Positions 1 to 15,600 of a DNA stretch of 64,000 bases are shown here, piece after piece (position 1 is the stretch's first letter; each line of letters starts with the position of its first letter). Location of the stretch: NCBI GenBank assembly GCA_007844125.1, contig CM017558.1, positions 47,750,164 through 47,814,163 on the forward strand, written 5' to 3'. The position numbers and the translations under genes were made by a program. Below the pieces are notes generated by a model. It was not told the DNA's origin and ran no database searches. It worked only from the letters and a program-made list of their open reading frames with translations. Origin of the DNA: Sinonovacula constricta (taxonomy: Eukaryota > Mollusca > Bivalvia > Cardiida > Solecurtidae).

Positions 1-3000
1 AGAAAAAGTTTAATACAAATTGGTAAAAAGTCTTAAGTACTAAAGATTTATTTCATATTTCTTTCCCCTTTTTGCATAGGTCGGCGTCCTAAAAAAATAG
101 AATTTGTTTAATAAGAATTTTAGAAATGTTAACTTAAGAAAAAGGTGTTAAGTTCCGTTTTTTAAGAAGCGAGAAAAAGACAACATTGACCATTTCTTAT
201 GTTTGCACAGCTCAAAGATATAACTGTAATTAGCGGCACTGCAAATGTCCTAACTGTAAGGCTTGAAGTCACTTCCAACATAGCGCAAGTCGTCACTTTA
301 CTTATTTTTGCGCAGCCCTCCACCAACCTCAACCAAGATCAAGTACGCGCGAATCTTATTATTAATAATCTCTTGTATACATTTTGCCCCAGCACGTATT
401 GTTTCAAGATGATGTTTAAAAAGGTTCCGCTAGTCTGTGTCCTTTCTAGATAGATATCTGCTCATACATTTAAACAAATTTTAACGGAGGCATTTTTCCT
501 ACAACCTTGCAATACTGGGAATAAAACTTATTGCGCCAGTCATGTTTAAACTTATGATGGCTTTGCAAACATCCACACCAACCCGTGTTGAATCAAAAGA
601 GTATTGTGAGGCATTCGCAAGTTCCATCTTCTCAATAATGAGTTCTGTGTATATGACCACTCTCTAGAAATGGAAAAAGCAAGCTTGGTGTATACATGTC
701 TGTCCACCCTACTGAACTCGACATAACGAGCGTCAAGGCAGCCCCTCAGCTATGATATATGACATGTCGCTGTGTTAGACCTGTGCGACAGGTAACCTGT
801 AGTGGCTTGTAATCACTCAATCCATACACCCGTGTATCAATTCACGTCGCAAGCGCATCAAAGCCATATTTATTTCCCCGATGGCGATTTCTTTTTCTTT
901 CTAAATACGCATTCCTTTCATTAGATGTATATTGTGCAAAGTATGCGATTATTGGCCAATTAAAGACAGCCAGTGAATATAATCAAATGATTGCCCATTT
1001 ATCTCGTGTAGCGGACAGAAAGAATGGACTCTTACTATACAAGCATACAACTATCCTTTCTAAACCACTTGACCCGAAGACATCCGTATACAAACCCGAA
1101 TCTTATCTGCGATATTCGTTTCATAATTTATACCCCGGCGAATTCGAATTGGAAAACAAATATCAAGTATTTGGAAGAGAAATAAAAATGCTGTGAATGT
1201 TATCTTTTGTAACAAGTGCCATTACTCGCTCTCATAAAATGTGGAATTTATTTTGTCACAAAATCGTGTATCTATCCACGTCTCACGAGATAACGTAATT
1301 TTATCACGTGACAACGTCATTTCCGCAACCCCATGGTGACATTGAAGACCATGGTTGCGAAGAAATGATTGAAAGTTTTCACCTGAAACAGAATAAATCT
1401 AGGCTAATTGCCTGTGTCATAACGAAAGGGTGCAGATATGATTATTATAGACACCATTGGTCGGAACTATGTACTTTAGAATTGTATCTAGCCTAAATAG
1501 AAATGTACTGAGATTTGATTTACTGGGAGGCTTACCAGACACAATAATTACATACACCTTTAATTAACAGGTTTTGCTCGTCTCTCAAGTAAATGGATTT
1601 AAATGTTCTAACAGAAGTTGTGTCCCATGGTTTTGGCGCCTATAAGCTGAACAACGCGAGTGCAATGTAAGTTTTATTGGTAAATCTCAACAGAACTGTA
1701 TTATAACATTATATTCTAATTTGCCAGCATTGTTAATGCTAAAGTAGTGAAACATTCAAACTTCCTGTGTTTTCTTGCATGTCTGTACATTTAATTTCTG
1801 AAGAAAAAAACTTGACATAGCTGTTATAGGTTAGATAGATTACCAGCAAAATACTAGACATCGGTAAATGGTCCAGTTTTAAGTGAACTTGAGTTTGCTG
1901 GATAGTCTGACAAGAGATTTGTATGCAAGTATTATATGTTATTACTAAAGTATCTTCGCTTAAATCTTTCAGTTGTCATGCATTCTTAGTTTATTGCTTT
2001 GTTTACAGACTATTTAAAAAGTTTTAAACATAACCTAGACAGTGTAAAGATTAGTCTGTAAGCACCCTGCTTACAAACTTAATATGAAATTATTTAGCCC
2101 ATCCTGGCATCATAAAGTAGTAACCAGTAGCTCTCGTTCTAAGTTTTGTTAGTTGTTTACACGCCGGACAGAAATATTTGACATAATTCTCATTGGAGAT
2201 TTTGACAACAACGCGGTTGTTAAATTTCATTTTGCATTCTTGCCAAGGCATGGACACTTATTTCAGTTCAATCATACAATTTAAGTTCTTCTATTTGGGA
2301 CACAATATGTGTTCGAACCTTTCTACGGATGATATGGAAAATGGTTGTCAATTATCCCGTATATACCGACAGTGGGGGGTGGGGTGGGGGGGGAGTCTTG
2401 AGACTTGGTCTGCTACTTACACAGAAGAGATGGTTTCTCGTGGTATTACGGGAAGCTAATCTAAAAAGCATAGAACTAATTATACAATTGTATCTTATTG
2501 TGAAAAAGCTTACCAAAGAATCTGGAGTTGTAATAGTCTGTACCATCGAATCTTGATTTCTTGAGTTTGTCAATTGTTTCAGGGCTGGCGTGGAGTGAGG
2601 GACTTCTCTTGGGTGGCCGACCTGGTCTTGCGCTGGAATGAGAATTATACGATTTAATTGATACAAACACGGCGTCCATTTGGCTAATTTAATATAAGAC
2701 AAACAAACATTTTGACATGGCATGACTGACGACGATGAGTTCGTTGTAAATTACAGAAAAGAAACATGCAATATGCATAGCGATAGCATTTAGTTGTCAT
2801 TGTCGGCTTTTAAATTAGTTAAATTATATTTACAATCTACCATTAAATTCCGGTTGAATCTCTCCAAGGCTTCTTGAAGAAGTTGATTCGGTACAATAAC
2901 TTTTATTTCAGCAGTATGGAACCACAGCATAAAATAATTCAAATTACAACTATGAAGTTACTCGTGCATGTTTTAAATTTATGTCCGCATTAATGTTTGA

Positions 3001-6000
3001 GGTAGTGCGTTGTTAATGGTAGCCGAGTTTTTCTTATAGTCGATGTTATATAAAACTTGAATGAACCACGCATCAAACGGTTAACAGACAAAGCCAGTTT
3101 ACAAAAACGACGACGAGCTAAAAACCTTTTATCCTAGATGCTGACAACACGGAATCACTTTGTCCAAAATGTAGCAAAGAAGTTTGTAGTATGCTTCCAT
3201 TAGGCTTTGATTCTCTAAGATTTATTAGGGGTTAATAAATCAAGCACTGAATTTAAACGCACAGAATTGGTAAAAATAAGAATTTAATTGATTTTCACGC
3301 GTTTGTAATAATTCATATAGCAGCATCTGGATGCGACACGAACAATGATACCAAAACTTCCGTAACACATTCTAAAACAGTCTCTTACTTAATTATGCAA
3401 AGCGTACGACCATCGCTCTTGAATACATCGATTCTACGTCTCCACCCAACCATCCAATAGTAAAATAAAACCGTGAAATAAAACGTTTAGAACTGACGGG
3501 AAGCAGGCAACCCTAGCTGACACTACTCAGATCGTTTCACGTGTTTTTAATTAGAGAATGTGTAATATTATCAATAAAAATAGTCATAAACTTGTTAACA
3601 TTGAACTCAACTCGACAGGGATGCGTTCCGTAAATAATACAATACTGTCATCTGATTGGTCGAAATTAGCACCTGTCCGCTAGATGGTCTATCACATGTG
3701 AACAATGGTGGATGTTATGGTCATAAAAGCGTAATATCTGACTCGGCATTCTAGTTATGTTGTTTAAATTCATTTGCTTAGCCAAACCGCATTTCTTTGT
3801 TTTATCTTTAAACATTAACATTCACTTTCTTCTTATTCTGATGAATCCCCCCAGGGCATTCTACTATTAATCTTCCTCATTATTAACATCCACATTTCCG
3901 TTTTTGTTGTAGTTGTTCTTCCAAATTGCCGAACTTTAACCCTTCTTCTGGTCGTCCTACTCTTCGTAATCCACATCATCGTACCTGCTGTTGGTCTCCA
4001 ATGAAATCTTACAAAGACGACCTACCTTGGTTTGGATTGTACGTATCAAAATGATTTTACGAAAAAATGTTTAAAATAAATGATGCCGCTCTTTTAAATT
4101 ACAGATATTTTATCGTGAAGTGAGTTTTGTTTGGGTATACTGTACCTATTTTTTTTTATCTTATAGCTTATAATCAAAAAGGGAGTCAACTATTTATAAA
4201 CCGACAATGGAATTGTCTCTCTTCCATTTAAGAGCTTACAGCACCAACGTATCTACGGTGAAACTTTATATACTGAATATTGATAATAAACTAAAAAACT
4301 GACGGGTGTGTGATATATTGCACACTTATTTTCTGGCAATGACTTTTGACTTTCCTCGCTATGTCAATAAACAGTTCAAAAAGGAAGTCACCTGTAAACA
4401 GTATAATCAATAACTTTCATAATGGGAGCACAATATGGCGGAGAATTCGGTGACAGGGGTCCCCGTATGTTTGTCTAGATGCCAGCGTTTACCGCCATTC
4501 CTGGCATAAATCAACCAGGATTACCTGACATTGTATAACTCTTACATCCTCGCCCCCATCTTCAAAGTTTACAAGATACTTGTACCTGCGTACAAACAGA
4601 CATGTTTCATTTAATTATTTATGACATCAGCTCAAAGAAGACTGTTATTTGAATCTATTGGTTTTGACTGCTTGCTGATAAAAGGCGACATCAGAAAGCT
4701 CCCAGCCGAACCACTAACCCTACCTCATGCTTCATCTACCCACGCTGCAACAAAGAATCATGCGCGAATAGTTCTGTTCAGTCAATCAAGACGTAGCTTA
4801 GAAAAAACATAGAGTTGCAGTCCATCGGGTATCGAGAGACTGAAGGAGCCAACTACTTGTTTAACTGGGTCTCCGTGTTGTTGTAGGTCATTTCTTGTAC
4901 CATAACACAAAGAAGATTATTCTTCATGGATACTGTGATACTTATTCAGTAAAAAATAGAATTAGAATAATTTATTTATGATTCAATGACATAACCAATT
5001 TTGGATATGACTTGTTTTCATTGATTCTATACGCTTTCTGTTCCGTAACTGATAAACATCGCCATGACATAACAATTGTGAATGTGTGTGTTATAAAATG
5101 TAAAGTCAGTGAGGTGTTTACGAAAATAGTTTTAGTAACTATTTATTGCAGGTAAATAAGAAACAAGTCTTACCTAGTTTGGCATAGTTGCACTTATTTT
5201 TATATTCAACCCAGGATCATTATCATAAACATAGTTTATTTGTCTGTCACTTTCTTGCACGAATGTATAAAAGCATCAAGTATAGAAGCATTCAAAAAGC
5301 AATAGTTTTGTATATTAACATGTATAAAGGAGAACTACAAATGAATGTTACACGTTTATGTGCTCCTGACCTTCTGCTTGAAAGATGACTATTTATAATT
5401 TTACACATGTTTGCCATGGATGAGGAATTTGGCATCGCAGTTTGCACACAGTTTAACCTTTTGGTAGTATGTTTTTATCAAAATATGTAGATCAGACAAT
5501 TTGATATAACCATTCGCTTCAGTGGTTTCAAATGAAAACGTTTAAATTGTATTCTGAGTGTTTTTCTAAGCCGCATGACATCGCTATATAGGATCATGTC
5601 TGTCACATCCCCCTGTGGGATGATAGGAGTTAAACATTTATTTCCTCCATTGCTTTGATCAGGACAGAGATAAGTCAGTGAATTGAATAAAACTCCATAA
5701 AAAGTGTTATTTTCGTGTATTTGTATGGACATAGTAAATATAATGGACACTTGGAGGCTAGAATTACACTGATGTCTGCCCCGAAGAGCGCGGTTTATTG
5801 TCACATTAATGTCTGCTATGTTTCCATTGCTCTTATTTCTCGCGGACATTTGAATAAAAAACTAAACACTTTTGCGAAGGCATTTCCAGATTTCTTGCTT
5901 TTTACTTATGTTCGTACTAAATACGTTACAATAACAATTATGGAGCTTTGCAGTTAGTGAAATTAATGTCAAATATGGTGAAGATAGTGGTACGTTTAGC

Positions 6001-6650
6001 CTATTCTCTTATATGATATGTACGTATCAGCACCGTCAATTTATTTATCATATATTTAACCTACATAGTAGCATAATAAACGTTTCAGGTATATACCTCA
6101 GTTAATCCTTTATCTACAACGTTGTACTTGTTTCTGAATATCGTCATAGCTAGATGCAGAAGTAAAAAATACATATTTTGAGACTTTTGCAGCAAATAAT
6201 ATAGTTTCTTACCAGACATCAGATTGTGTGAACATGCTGATCTGGAGCCACAATATCTATTCCTGTTTATTACTGTAAGAGTTGAAGAAGGGCAAGGGTA
6301 CAGAAAGTTATGTTTCTTTTAGTGTCTACCAAAGCAATAATACAGGTAACTGCAACGCGATTTATTGTTTGTTATCAAGTGTGAAGTTGAACAACAAAAC
6401 TACTCGTGTGATTTTTCCGTCCTCTTTCTTACAATTGTATAAAGTTGTAAATTTGGGTAGGGAGCGCTGTAAAACACAGGTATTTCAGTAACAGTATGTT
6501 ATCAGTTCACATTGTATTTTTAGAACCTGCGTTTTTAAAATACATTTTACATAGGTGCACTGTTTAAATATTCAAAGACAGACATGTACTTAAACGTTGT
6601 ATATATATTTGCTATTAAAGTTTTATAACGAAACTATTGTTTAAATGCAG
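1..6650. other. No recognisable gene or mobile element
   Basis: Ordinary AT-rich sequence. ORFs are short, occur on both strands and match nothing recognised. A G-run region near 2368-2392 and short GATGGCGG-like motifs (for example near 4434) are the only visible landmarks. Confidence 0.6.
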
Positions 6651-6684
6651 GTGTGTGTGTGTGCGTGTGTGCGTGCGTGTGTGT
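6651..6684. repeat. (GT)n microsatellite with GC interruptions
   Basis: About 17 dinucleotides of GT, with four GC units. Confidence 0.9.
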
Positions 6685-9600
6685 TAGATGCGAGTGTTCA
6701 TAATCACAGACATGTTTGTTTAAGTTCGGCAATTTACGTAAACTCTTACTGTTTAAGGAAAATATAGAATCTGTGTAGCGAAAAAATAAATAAAAGAAAG
6801 CAAAATTTCAATCGTAGGACGAACTGAATTATTCAAGAAACGGCGACACGTCTGAGCAATTTAAGGTAATATCTCATTAATTACAATTTACCATATTTTG
6901 CCTGATACACAATACTCAATCGTACATAAAAAGAAGTCTGTGTACATAGATCTATATCGCGCTTTATGTATATTATATATCTCAGAGTACATTAATTTAC
7001 GATTGAAATAACTTGAATACTATTTACCACAATCAATTAAATCACATTTAAATAGTTAATTGGTAGCTATTTGTTGTAATATAATTTGATATGCCTATAA
7101 ATAAAATCCAACAGGAAGTGATAAATCGTGCATTTTTATTCGTATCCTTCCAGCTTTGATTAATTATTCCATGTCAATGCATGTGCACCTGTGAGAAAGG
7201 CAAACATTCCAGACTATCAACAAGTACCCACAAGTACCCACAATCATAACAAACCTGGTCGGATAAATGACCATCCGTTGATATAAGGTGGTCGGATATG
7301 ACCCAAACAGAGGGACATTGTGCTTCAAACAACTAACCGGCATTGGGTTTCAGACAGCGCTCAGTCTGTTTGTACGAATAAGTAGTTCTCCAATCGCTGC
7401 CATTACAAACAAGTTAAATTAACGAAACACGATAGTTGCTAAATGTAAGAAGATATGATATTTCAGTTTGAATTAATCCATTTCGAATGAGCGATCATTC
7501 CATACAATGCAACACAATTTGCATATATAGTAGGCCAGAGAATATGGACTATTCTTCATTTGTTTTTGTATTTTTAAATCATTACCATATCGTTTATTTA
7601 CAAGCAATTCTGCTGGCTTTGACGCAGGTGTCAGAGCCTAACGCCGAATATTGTACATTCAGGAGATTGTTACCACTATGTCACTGTGTGTGTCACGATG
7701 GTGTGATGGTAATGAGCTCTGATTGACATTCGGTTATGGATCGACTGGAATTAGATTTTTAGAATCACGCCTTCTCATCAAACCTGAGACATAGTAAATA
7801 ATAAACACGTTATCGGCAATAATTGGGCCTTATGAAGAAATAAGACAATCTGAGAACAGACCGCAATGCATTCTTGTTTAACACAATTAACAGAATGTCT
7901 TTTAATAAAAAATAATAAAATACGAAGATTACTGTAATATTTGAATATGTGTATATATAATCATTGAATTCAAACTGATACTGTAAACCGCAATGCGCGG
8001 AATAAAAAAACTCCACACCTAAAAGAAGTAATTTTAACGTGATTGAAGCGTCTTGTTTCATTCATTGTGAACAACTGACGAGATATTACGCAAATATCGT
8101 GTTTCACGAGATTGTGCGAGATGATTAGTTGGAGCGCTTTGGCTTGCTTCGTCAAATCATTGTACTCCTTTCACTAACGACTCTTTGGGAAAGACCGCTT
8201 CAATGTTTTATCAAAAGTATGAAACTGACGCTAGATTTCATTCTGTCATTCAATGTAGCAGAAGATACTATGTGGTGATATTGTAAGAGTGTTATCTTTC
8301 TGAGACACACCTTTTGCAATCTGTCCGTGATTTGTTTAGGAATCTGTCAACATATGCAGATGAAGCAGGTTTTAATGCATTGATACAGTCATCGTCCAAT
8401 CAAACCTGGAATATTCATTTCGTCAACACATTTTTATTTAATCTATTACGATGGTAAATGAATTACGATAAGCGTTGCAAAACACACTGCTGCATTTAAC
8501 TGCCAAACACTCTATTTAAATTTATTGTATTGCAACTATCCGTTAGATGAAAGAAATTATTCACGTTTAAACTGGTTGAGATGAAAATTATTAGCGTTAT
8601 TCATTTTGTCAAACACACTGATAAAATAACTATCGCCAACGATATTTAATGAACAATAAATAGAATGTATCACATGAAAACACAAACACACACAAAAAAA
8701 GAAAAAAAAAAGACATCATTGGTGCAATCGTTGTCATATTAATTTATTGACTACACGTTGTATATCATTGAATAGCATAACAGGACTACATTATATACTT
8801 TATGCAGCGAAATCATATAGCAAATTCAGTGAATATAACTGTCTAAGAATGTACCAAACCTCCAGCAAATGTCTTTACATTAGCGCTAATCCCCTCATTT
8901 AAGTTATATATACGACCCTTCTCATTTTGGTTCTGTGATCAATTTGCCAGAAATAGTTGATTTCCTAACTACTGTAAATATTATTAATATTATTATTTTT
9001 ATTGTTAAGTCGTAAATTAATATCGGACTCTTATGCTTTGTAACACAGTCGTTGTGATGAGATCCGAATGTCAAAGGTAAGGACACCGCCATGGCAACCG
9101 TTTGTAAAGCGACCCTGAGTAGGGGCACACGTTGCAAACGGAAGGGTAAATTGAGCATTGCATAATTAGTGCAGTAATATTCGTGTGATCGGGTTCCTTG
9201 CATGCCAGATGGCGGTTATGGTGGACCAGGCTAGTCTTTCATGCTCCCTTACTCATATACAGCTCTTTGTTTAGACACAATGTCTCAGATTATTCCTAGA
9301 CACACCTTTGTATAGTGTTGATATTACTTTTCTATTACCGCTTCTTTTTAGTAATAATAGATGTTTGAATAAGTATGCCTGATATTTGATTTAAGAAGAT
9401 TGTCAAGAGGCGAATATTTAGAAATAGCTGGATTGTTTTAACCTTTTCAACAAACATTTTTAGAAGTTGCATTCTTTGTCAGCAATATTTCATCTCGAGT
9501 TGGTTTATTTTTAAACAATGTTCGTTCTTCAAAAATATAATTTTATTTGAAATTCTGTTATTCTCGAGCCTTATTAAGATACAGAAAACGTCCCATACCG

Positions 9601-12600
9601 ATGACACTGTAGACTTGCTTGGGTATAAGAAACACATCAATCAAAGAATGGCTTGTTGGGTGGAAACAATTTTACGCAGCATTTAACGTGAAGTTGTGAA
9701 TAATCATTTTAAAAGGGTGTGAGCTGTAACAACATCCATCATTTAAATAGTTCGTATATGTTATCCGGCTTTCATTTAAAGCTTTTATATTTTAGAGAAA
9801 CTCATAATTATTTACTAATAAATTCGAACTTACCAAAAATGTCAGATAAGAAAGTGCTTAAAACTAGGCTTTTTACTCCTGAAAAATACCATAACAACTG
9901 TGTACACAATTATTTGATACTGGTTCTACAATAAGGCGATAGCAGAGCAGCGGATACCACAGTCAATGTTGCAAAAACCACTAAAAAATATGTTTTCTGC
10001 ACACTTGGACAAGCGCCACAGAACAGTTAAAATGCATAATTTTTACTGCTGTCCATGCTAAGTATTGTATATCGTTAATTTTATATTCCTTCACTAGAAT
10101 TGATACCATCAGACATGAGCGAACGTACTAAATCACGAATCACTCGAGAGCAAGACAGCCAAACCCGATTCATTCGTCAGATGAAGGGAGCTTCTTTTAC
10201 ATTTAGACGACCTTTGCCTCTCCCAAATCTTGACAATTTATCTGTATCGCGCCTTTTGTTCGACGCAAATTGATTCTCCAAGATATTTTAGACGGATAAC
10301 TAACACTTAATACCATCTGTTTATACGGAATAAATTTAAAATTCTAGATGCATATCAAATGAAATATTTCGTTCCAGTGACGAACAAAGATATAATTTCG
10401 TGCATAAACAAGATTCACTCTGTTACAATTGTACGAAATCTATAGCGAATCGGACATTTAGATTAGACCGTAAAATGTCAAAGATTTCTAGACCCGAGAT
10501 ACATATTAAATATCTTGGTGGCCCTTTTGTTACACTTTTATTGTCTGTTTTTGCACCGTGTGGCTGAAACATGAAACTCGTCTTGATTTTAAAAATATAC
10601 TGACGGAATTATATTCAAGTGCGCGTATTAAACTTTTATTGCCCAGGGCAGCTCACACTATCATATGTCAACAACCCTCGCCCTCCCCTCTCTCGGTTTC
10701 AGAGCCTGGCCCGCGTGAAGATTACCCACAACCCCGCCGACTTGCTGTAACAAGATAGTCTGTCATTACTTTCTAAGATTGTGTTCAATTCTTTCGACAG
10801 TCTTATTTATTTAAACAACATTTATTCAAATATCATTGGTCAAAAATAAGTTGACTACTATACATAGATGTAACCCGCCTGATAAAAACATGCTTGAAAC
10901 CATCAGTTGAAAGATTGAAGTCATTTTTAACTTTAAACAATATTCTACTTAGTGAAAATATATAATTAAGCGAAATGGTTGTTTGAATAAAACATCATGT
11001 TACCATTTTAATGTAGATATAGTTGAATTGTTAGGAAAGTTGTGAAAAGAAGTAAAAAAGACTTAAAAGTTTTCTAGCAGTATTCAGTGTTAACCGCCCT
11101 TTTAATCATCAGCCCTTTTCCACTACAGACCAAAAGGTCTGCAGGAGGTCTGCTGAAAAAACTATGTATCCAGTGGGATATCTAAAACTAGCAGACGAAA
11201 GGGAAGCGGGAAATTGATTGTTTTTATGGCATTTTTCTTGTTCATTTTCAGCCATTATTTCCAAATTGAAAAGCAAAAAAATTCTGCCACGTAATTAATC
11301 AGATCACGACTGGCTTTGGAACCGTTGTTTTGTACAAATGTAAAAGCCCCAAGTGCATTGTTTTCTGATAAGCATTTAATGTATCAGACAATTATTGCAT
11401 TGGGGCGAACGCGCGTAAATCTCGTTTAACTCTCGTCCGTCCCTCGAGGACACGAGAAGACGCGGTGGTTATTCCAGGGATTATCGAATCTTCCGGGTAA
11501 ATGCGGTGAAAGAAATTCAAAGACAAGAATTAATTACGTAAATGACATGTGCCCTTTTCCCATGATAGACAATCACATTAGAATAGTGATTGATATTTTG
11601 TATAACCGCGACAGCTAGTGGGTTTGCAATGGATATTTTTCTCAAGTGGTTTTATAAGATCGGTGAAAATGGTTACCGATGGTATCAGGTAAAAGGAAAA
11701 CAAATGAAGGTATAGATACTTGAGTCTCATTAAAAGATAAAAACCTACGAGCATCAATATTGATGACCCGTTATTGATATTGTTTCAAACATCAAAGCGG
11801 CTGTTTGTGGTGATGTTCAATGGTATCTCAAAATAAGTTCAAACGGATTATGGACTTTAAATGGAGACCGATATACTAACGGATTAAAGGAGGTGATTCC
11901 ATTACCTTTATATAAGAATTCATAATGTTATTTCATACTCACTTATCATTATGAGAAACTATTGATATTTTCTTTCCTTGCTTTTTTATTTATAAAATAA
12001 GAGCAACAAATGTATTTTTCCGTAGTGCTAGAAATCATCTTAACTTATTTTACGCAAAATCAAGATTCCATGAAATTACCTGCCCTTCCAGCAGAAGGCG
12101 GGAATGTCGTGTTTATGCTTGCGGGCAGTGTTTTTTTCTCCGCCTCTTCTTTCAAACATCACAAATAACATTTACAAATGAAATAACTAGAATAATTGTA
12201 CCGCAGTTGTTTTAATCGCGCTGTAGCGAGGACGAACTGATCCCGGGGCAAATCTGTGGCAATTGTATGTGTGCGCTATTAGAAGAAGTTGATGAGAAAT
12301 CCTTTGAAGTGGAAATGTGTACTCCTTTGTTAGATTGTCTATTTAGACAGAATCAGACAGCTCTTGGATAGTGATTGCTCGTTATGTACCATTTCCACTG
12401 TTTTATCGACAACTTAAGATCATCAACTACATGGACAATTCGTAGTCCATACAAAGGGTGCAGTTTCCTCGTAACTGAGTTGGATGTTTTAGTCAACCGT
12501 GAGAGACACTTCTGTACAAAAGATAGAATTTGGGAACTTTATGCGTATAATTACTCCCACACAAAAAATGTTTTAGTGAAGGAGATTTTAATGGCCATTT

Positions 12601-15600
12601 TATATAATTTAAAAACATATTTAAGTATAGCATTAACTAAAACAATTAATTTTTATTTTGCAAAAATGCATTTGTATGTGTGTTTCTTAATGTTATTATC
12701 TTTATACAATGGAGTTGCTCCTTGTGTCGTCAAACATCATTTCCTATAAAAGCATATAAACTTTGTTGTTGCCCTTCCGGTGAGCCTGGTTTAAACTGTC
12801 AGCATAATGTACACGTGGACCTACTCCCCCGTTTGCCACCCAGGTCACGTTTAAAGAGGGGTTTTCTCGCGATATCTTGGCTGATTTATTGTTGCACAAT
12901 CAAGGGCACAGAAATCAAATACAAGGTGCCATAAAGTTGAGCCTTGGAGAGGCCATATCGCATAGACGTATTAATATATTTTATGAAAACAAACGCAATA
13001 GCGGTCCCAGAGAGAAGTCGTAACTTGAAAAATACTTAAAGGATGAATTGATGGCTAGAATCATAAGTCAAAGCATAAAAACCAATAAGAGTCGAAAGGT
13101 ACAACGTTTAGTGTCGCCAACAAGATGTTTATTTTCGAGGTTTTATAGGCCTGTGTAAACTTGGAGGGTTAGCAGTCAAATATAAAAACAAATACCAGCC
13201 AGGTCCTCTCGCTTCAAATATGATCAGTGCCTTTGTCACCCTCTAAATCTGACAAAAATAAACATTTGCATATTGATTTAACGCCCAGACTGACCGTTAC
13301 GAATCGTCACAAAAATTTAATTCCAAGACCTCGCTATTTGCTCTACCCACATCAGTCCTTTTATTCTCTCGTCGTCGATATTTATACGTATTTGTTCATG
13401 GTCATACCCGGGATGGAAACCATAGCAGGCCGACTGACCAACAGACATCCGATCCTGTTAAATCTTAACCCGCCACGCACGCATCGATCAGGTTTAGGAA
13501 ACACTTGAACATCCATATCACATTGTTCCCAGCGGAAACTGATTGATCAGGATCTATCCTATTTGCATTTTTGTTTAAGCAAAATCCTTTGCTTCCTTTG
13601 CGAGAAGTTGTTAAAAACGGACAAATAACTATGGACTAGTAACAAATGTAGCATTGCCAGGGTCACATATCACCTACACAAAGGCTCTCTTCGCCGGAGC
13701 GGTCAGACACAAGGACAAACAGGTAAACACGTGTAATCCATATGTAACCGACTCCAGAATTCCTAGCTAGTCACATCTTGAGCATGATGGATCGTCATCA
13801 TAGCCGGATGAAGTATTTGCGAGTCCTGGTATGATGGTTGAAATTCGCATCAGAAATGTAAATAATTTTTTTCGAAGATGGGAAGCAAATAGAAGAGAAG
13901 ATATTGTAAGAGGGGTCATGACATCTAATGCCCTTATGTTGTTGTAGAAGATGTGACTCTCGAAGGCGAATGTCAATATGTACAGAGGGAAGGGGACATT
14001 ACGAGGATTGTATGGACAGAAATCAAAATATATCGAGTGGCCCAGGCCTTTTGCATTACTCACATTAAGAAGAAATTATTTAATCATTATATATCCGTAT
14101 TTTTGATATACCAAGGCACGCTTTAAGTCAATATGGCTGGACCCATGCATTTTATTTTACTTCGATTTTACCTACGAGAATTTTTTTTTCAGACTTTAAC
14201 TTCGGTACGAAATGATTTCCTTCGTGAAGATAAGACCTTATTTATTATAACGCTATATTTACTTGTAATTATGCGCGGACTCAATTTCCCTTTGTTAAAA
14301 CATATCGATGTAGGGAAACTTACTTTTACCTACCCAAACAAAGACCATATTTTAAACAGATTGCAGAACACATGTTCATTTGGAAACTTTCTATCGGGAG
14401 AGTCTATTTGTCTCCCCTTGTCACATATGGTCGTGTCAATGTGTGATTCAAATCCATTTACAAGTAATCCACTTCACTGTTTATTTTGGACAAACAGATT
14501 TTATTTTAATTAAACTGTGTGGATTATTGAAATGCAAATGGCGAGAACTTAGGGAGAGTGGTCTTGCTAATATTTGACCATCGGATCGGGCCGAATGTGT
14601 ATTTGTTGAATATTTGTGCGGACACATCCGGTCAGTTCAGACATTAGGAGTGGCCATATCATTATAAGACCGAATGATTTGTAAATGTGACATTCTCGCA
14701 GGAAACATAGGCCTATGCAAGTTCTATTCAGCACAAACACGCGTCTGGCATTTCCTATTAGGATTTTATTAAACAATGTCGCCAGTGTACGGCTAGTTTG
14801 TTCTCTAGATCAGACGGACCGATAAGTGCGTTTAAATATAACAATAATTTCCAATTATATACATTCTTTCGCTCCATTCAACATGTATTTTCTGAAAGTA
14901 TACCATTTCTTTTTCAAACGAAAAGGCCTACTGATGTTGAACATACTTTTCTATTTAACATGAATCGCACCTAGGTTTCACCTTTTAGAATTGCAATATA
15001 TACATTCAGGGACATAAAGCATAAGATAAATGGCATTTCCGCAAACAAGTATCTACTGCCATTAAGATTTCATTCTCACTACTCAGTTCCCTTCAAAACG
15101 GTCATATTTTCATTATGGTAGAAAAATCCATTTTCCCGTTTTCCAGTACTGGCTTAATAAATAAAGACTTTAAAACACGTTAATTGGATGGGGAAAAATA
15201 AAATAATTGCACCTCCTGTGATGTCAGTAACAATTGGATCTGGTTATAACACATTAGACGGCAGAGAACACGTTTTCCGTCAATTTTTGTCGGCCATTAC
15301 AAATCTTTTCCACATTGTTTATCACACTGGCTACAGATAGAGAAATTCCTCGCCACAGGAGTAATGATTATTCCTTCATAAATATACATTTCATTGCATA
15401 TAGGATGACAAAATGTATTTTTCTCTCTGTTGAAAATCGTTTAAGCACGAAATAAAGCTTAGCGACAAGTCATATCAATAAGAGATTCGTACATTTCGCG
15501 CTAATGAATTCTCCACTGTAAATCGTCCCGTCTACTAGATGGTACAAGGAGCCCATAATGCAAGGGGCGTTTGCAGAGTCCAACTTTAGATCTCTGTGAG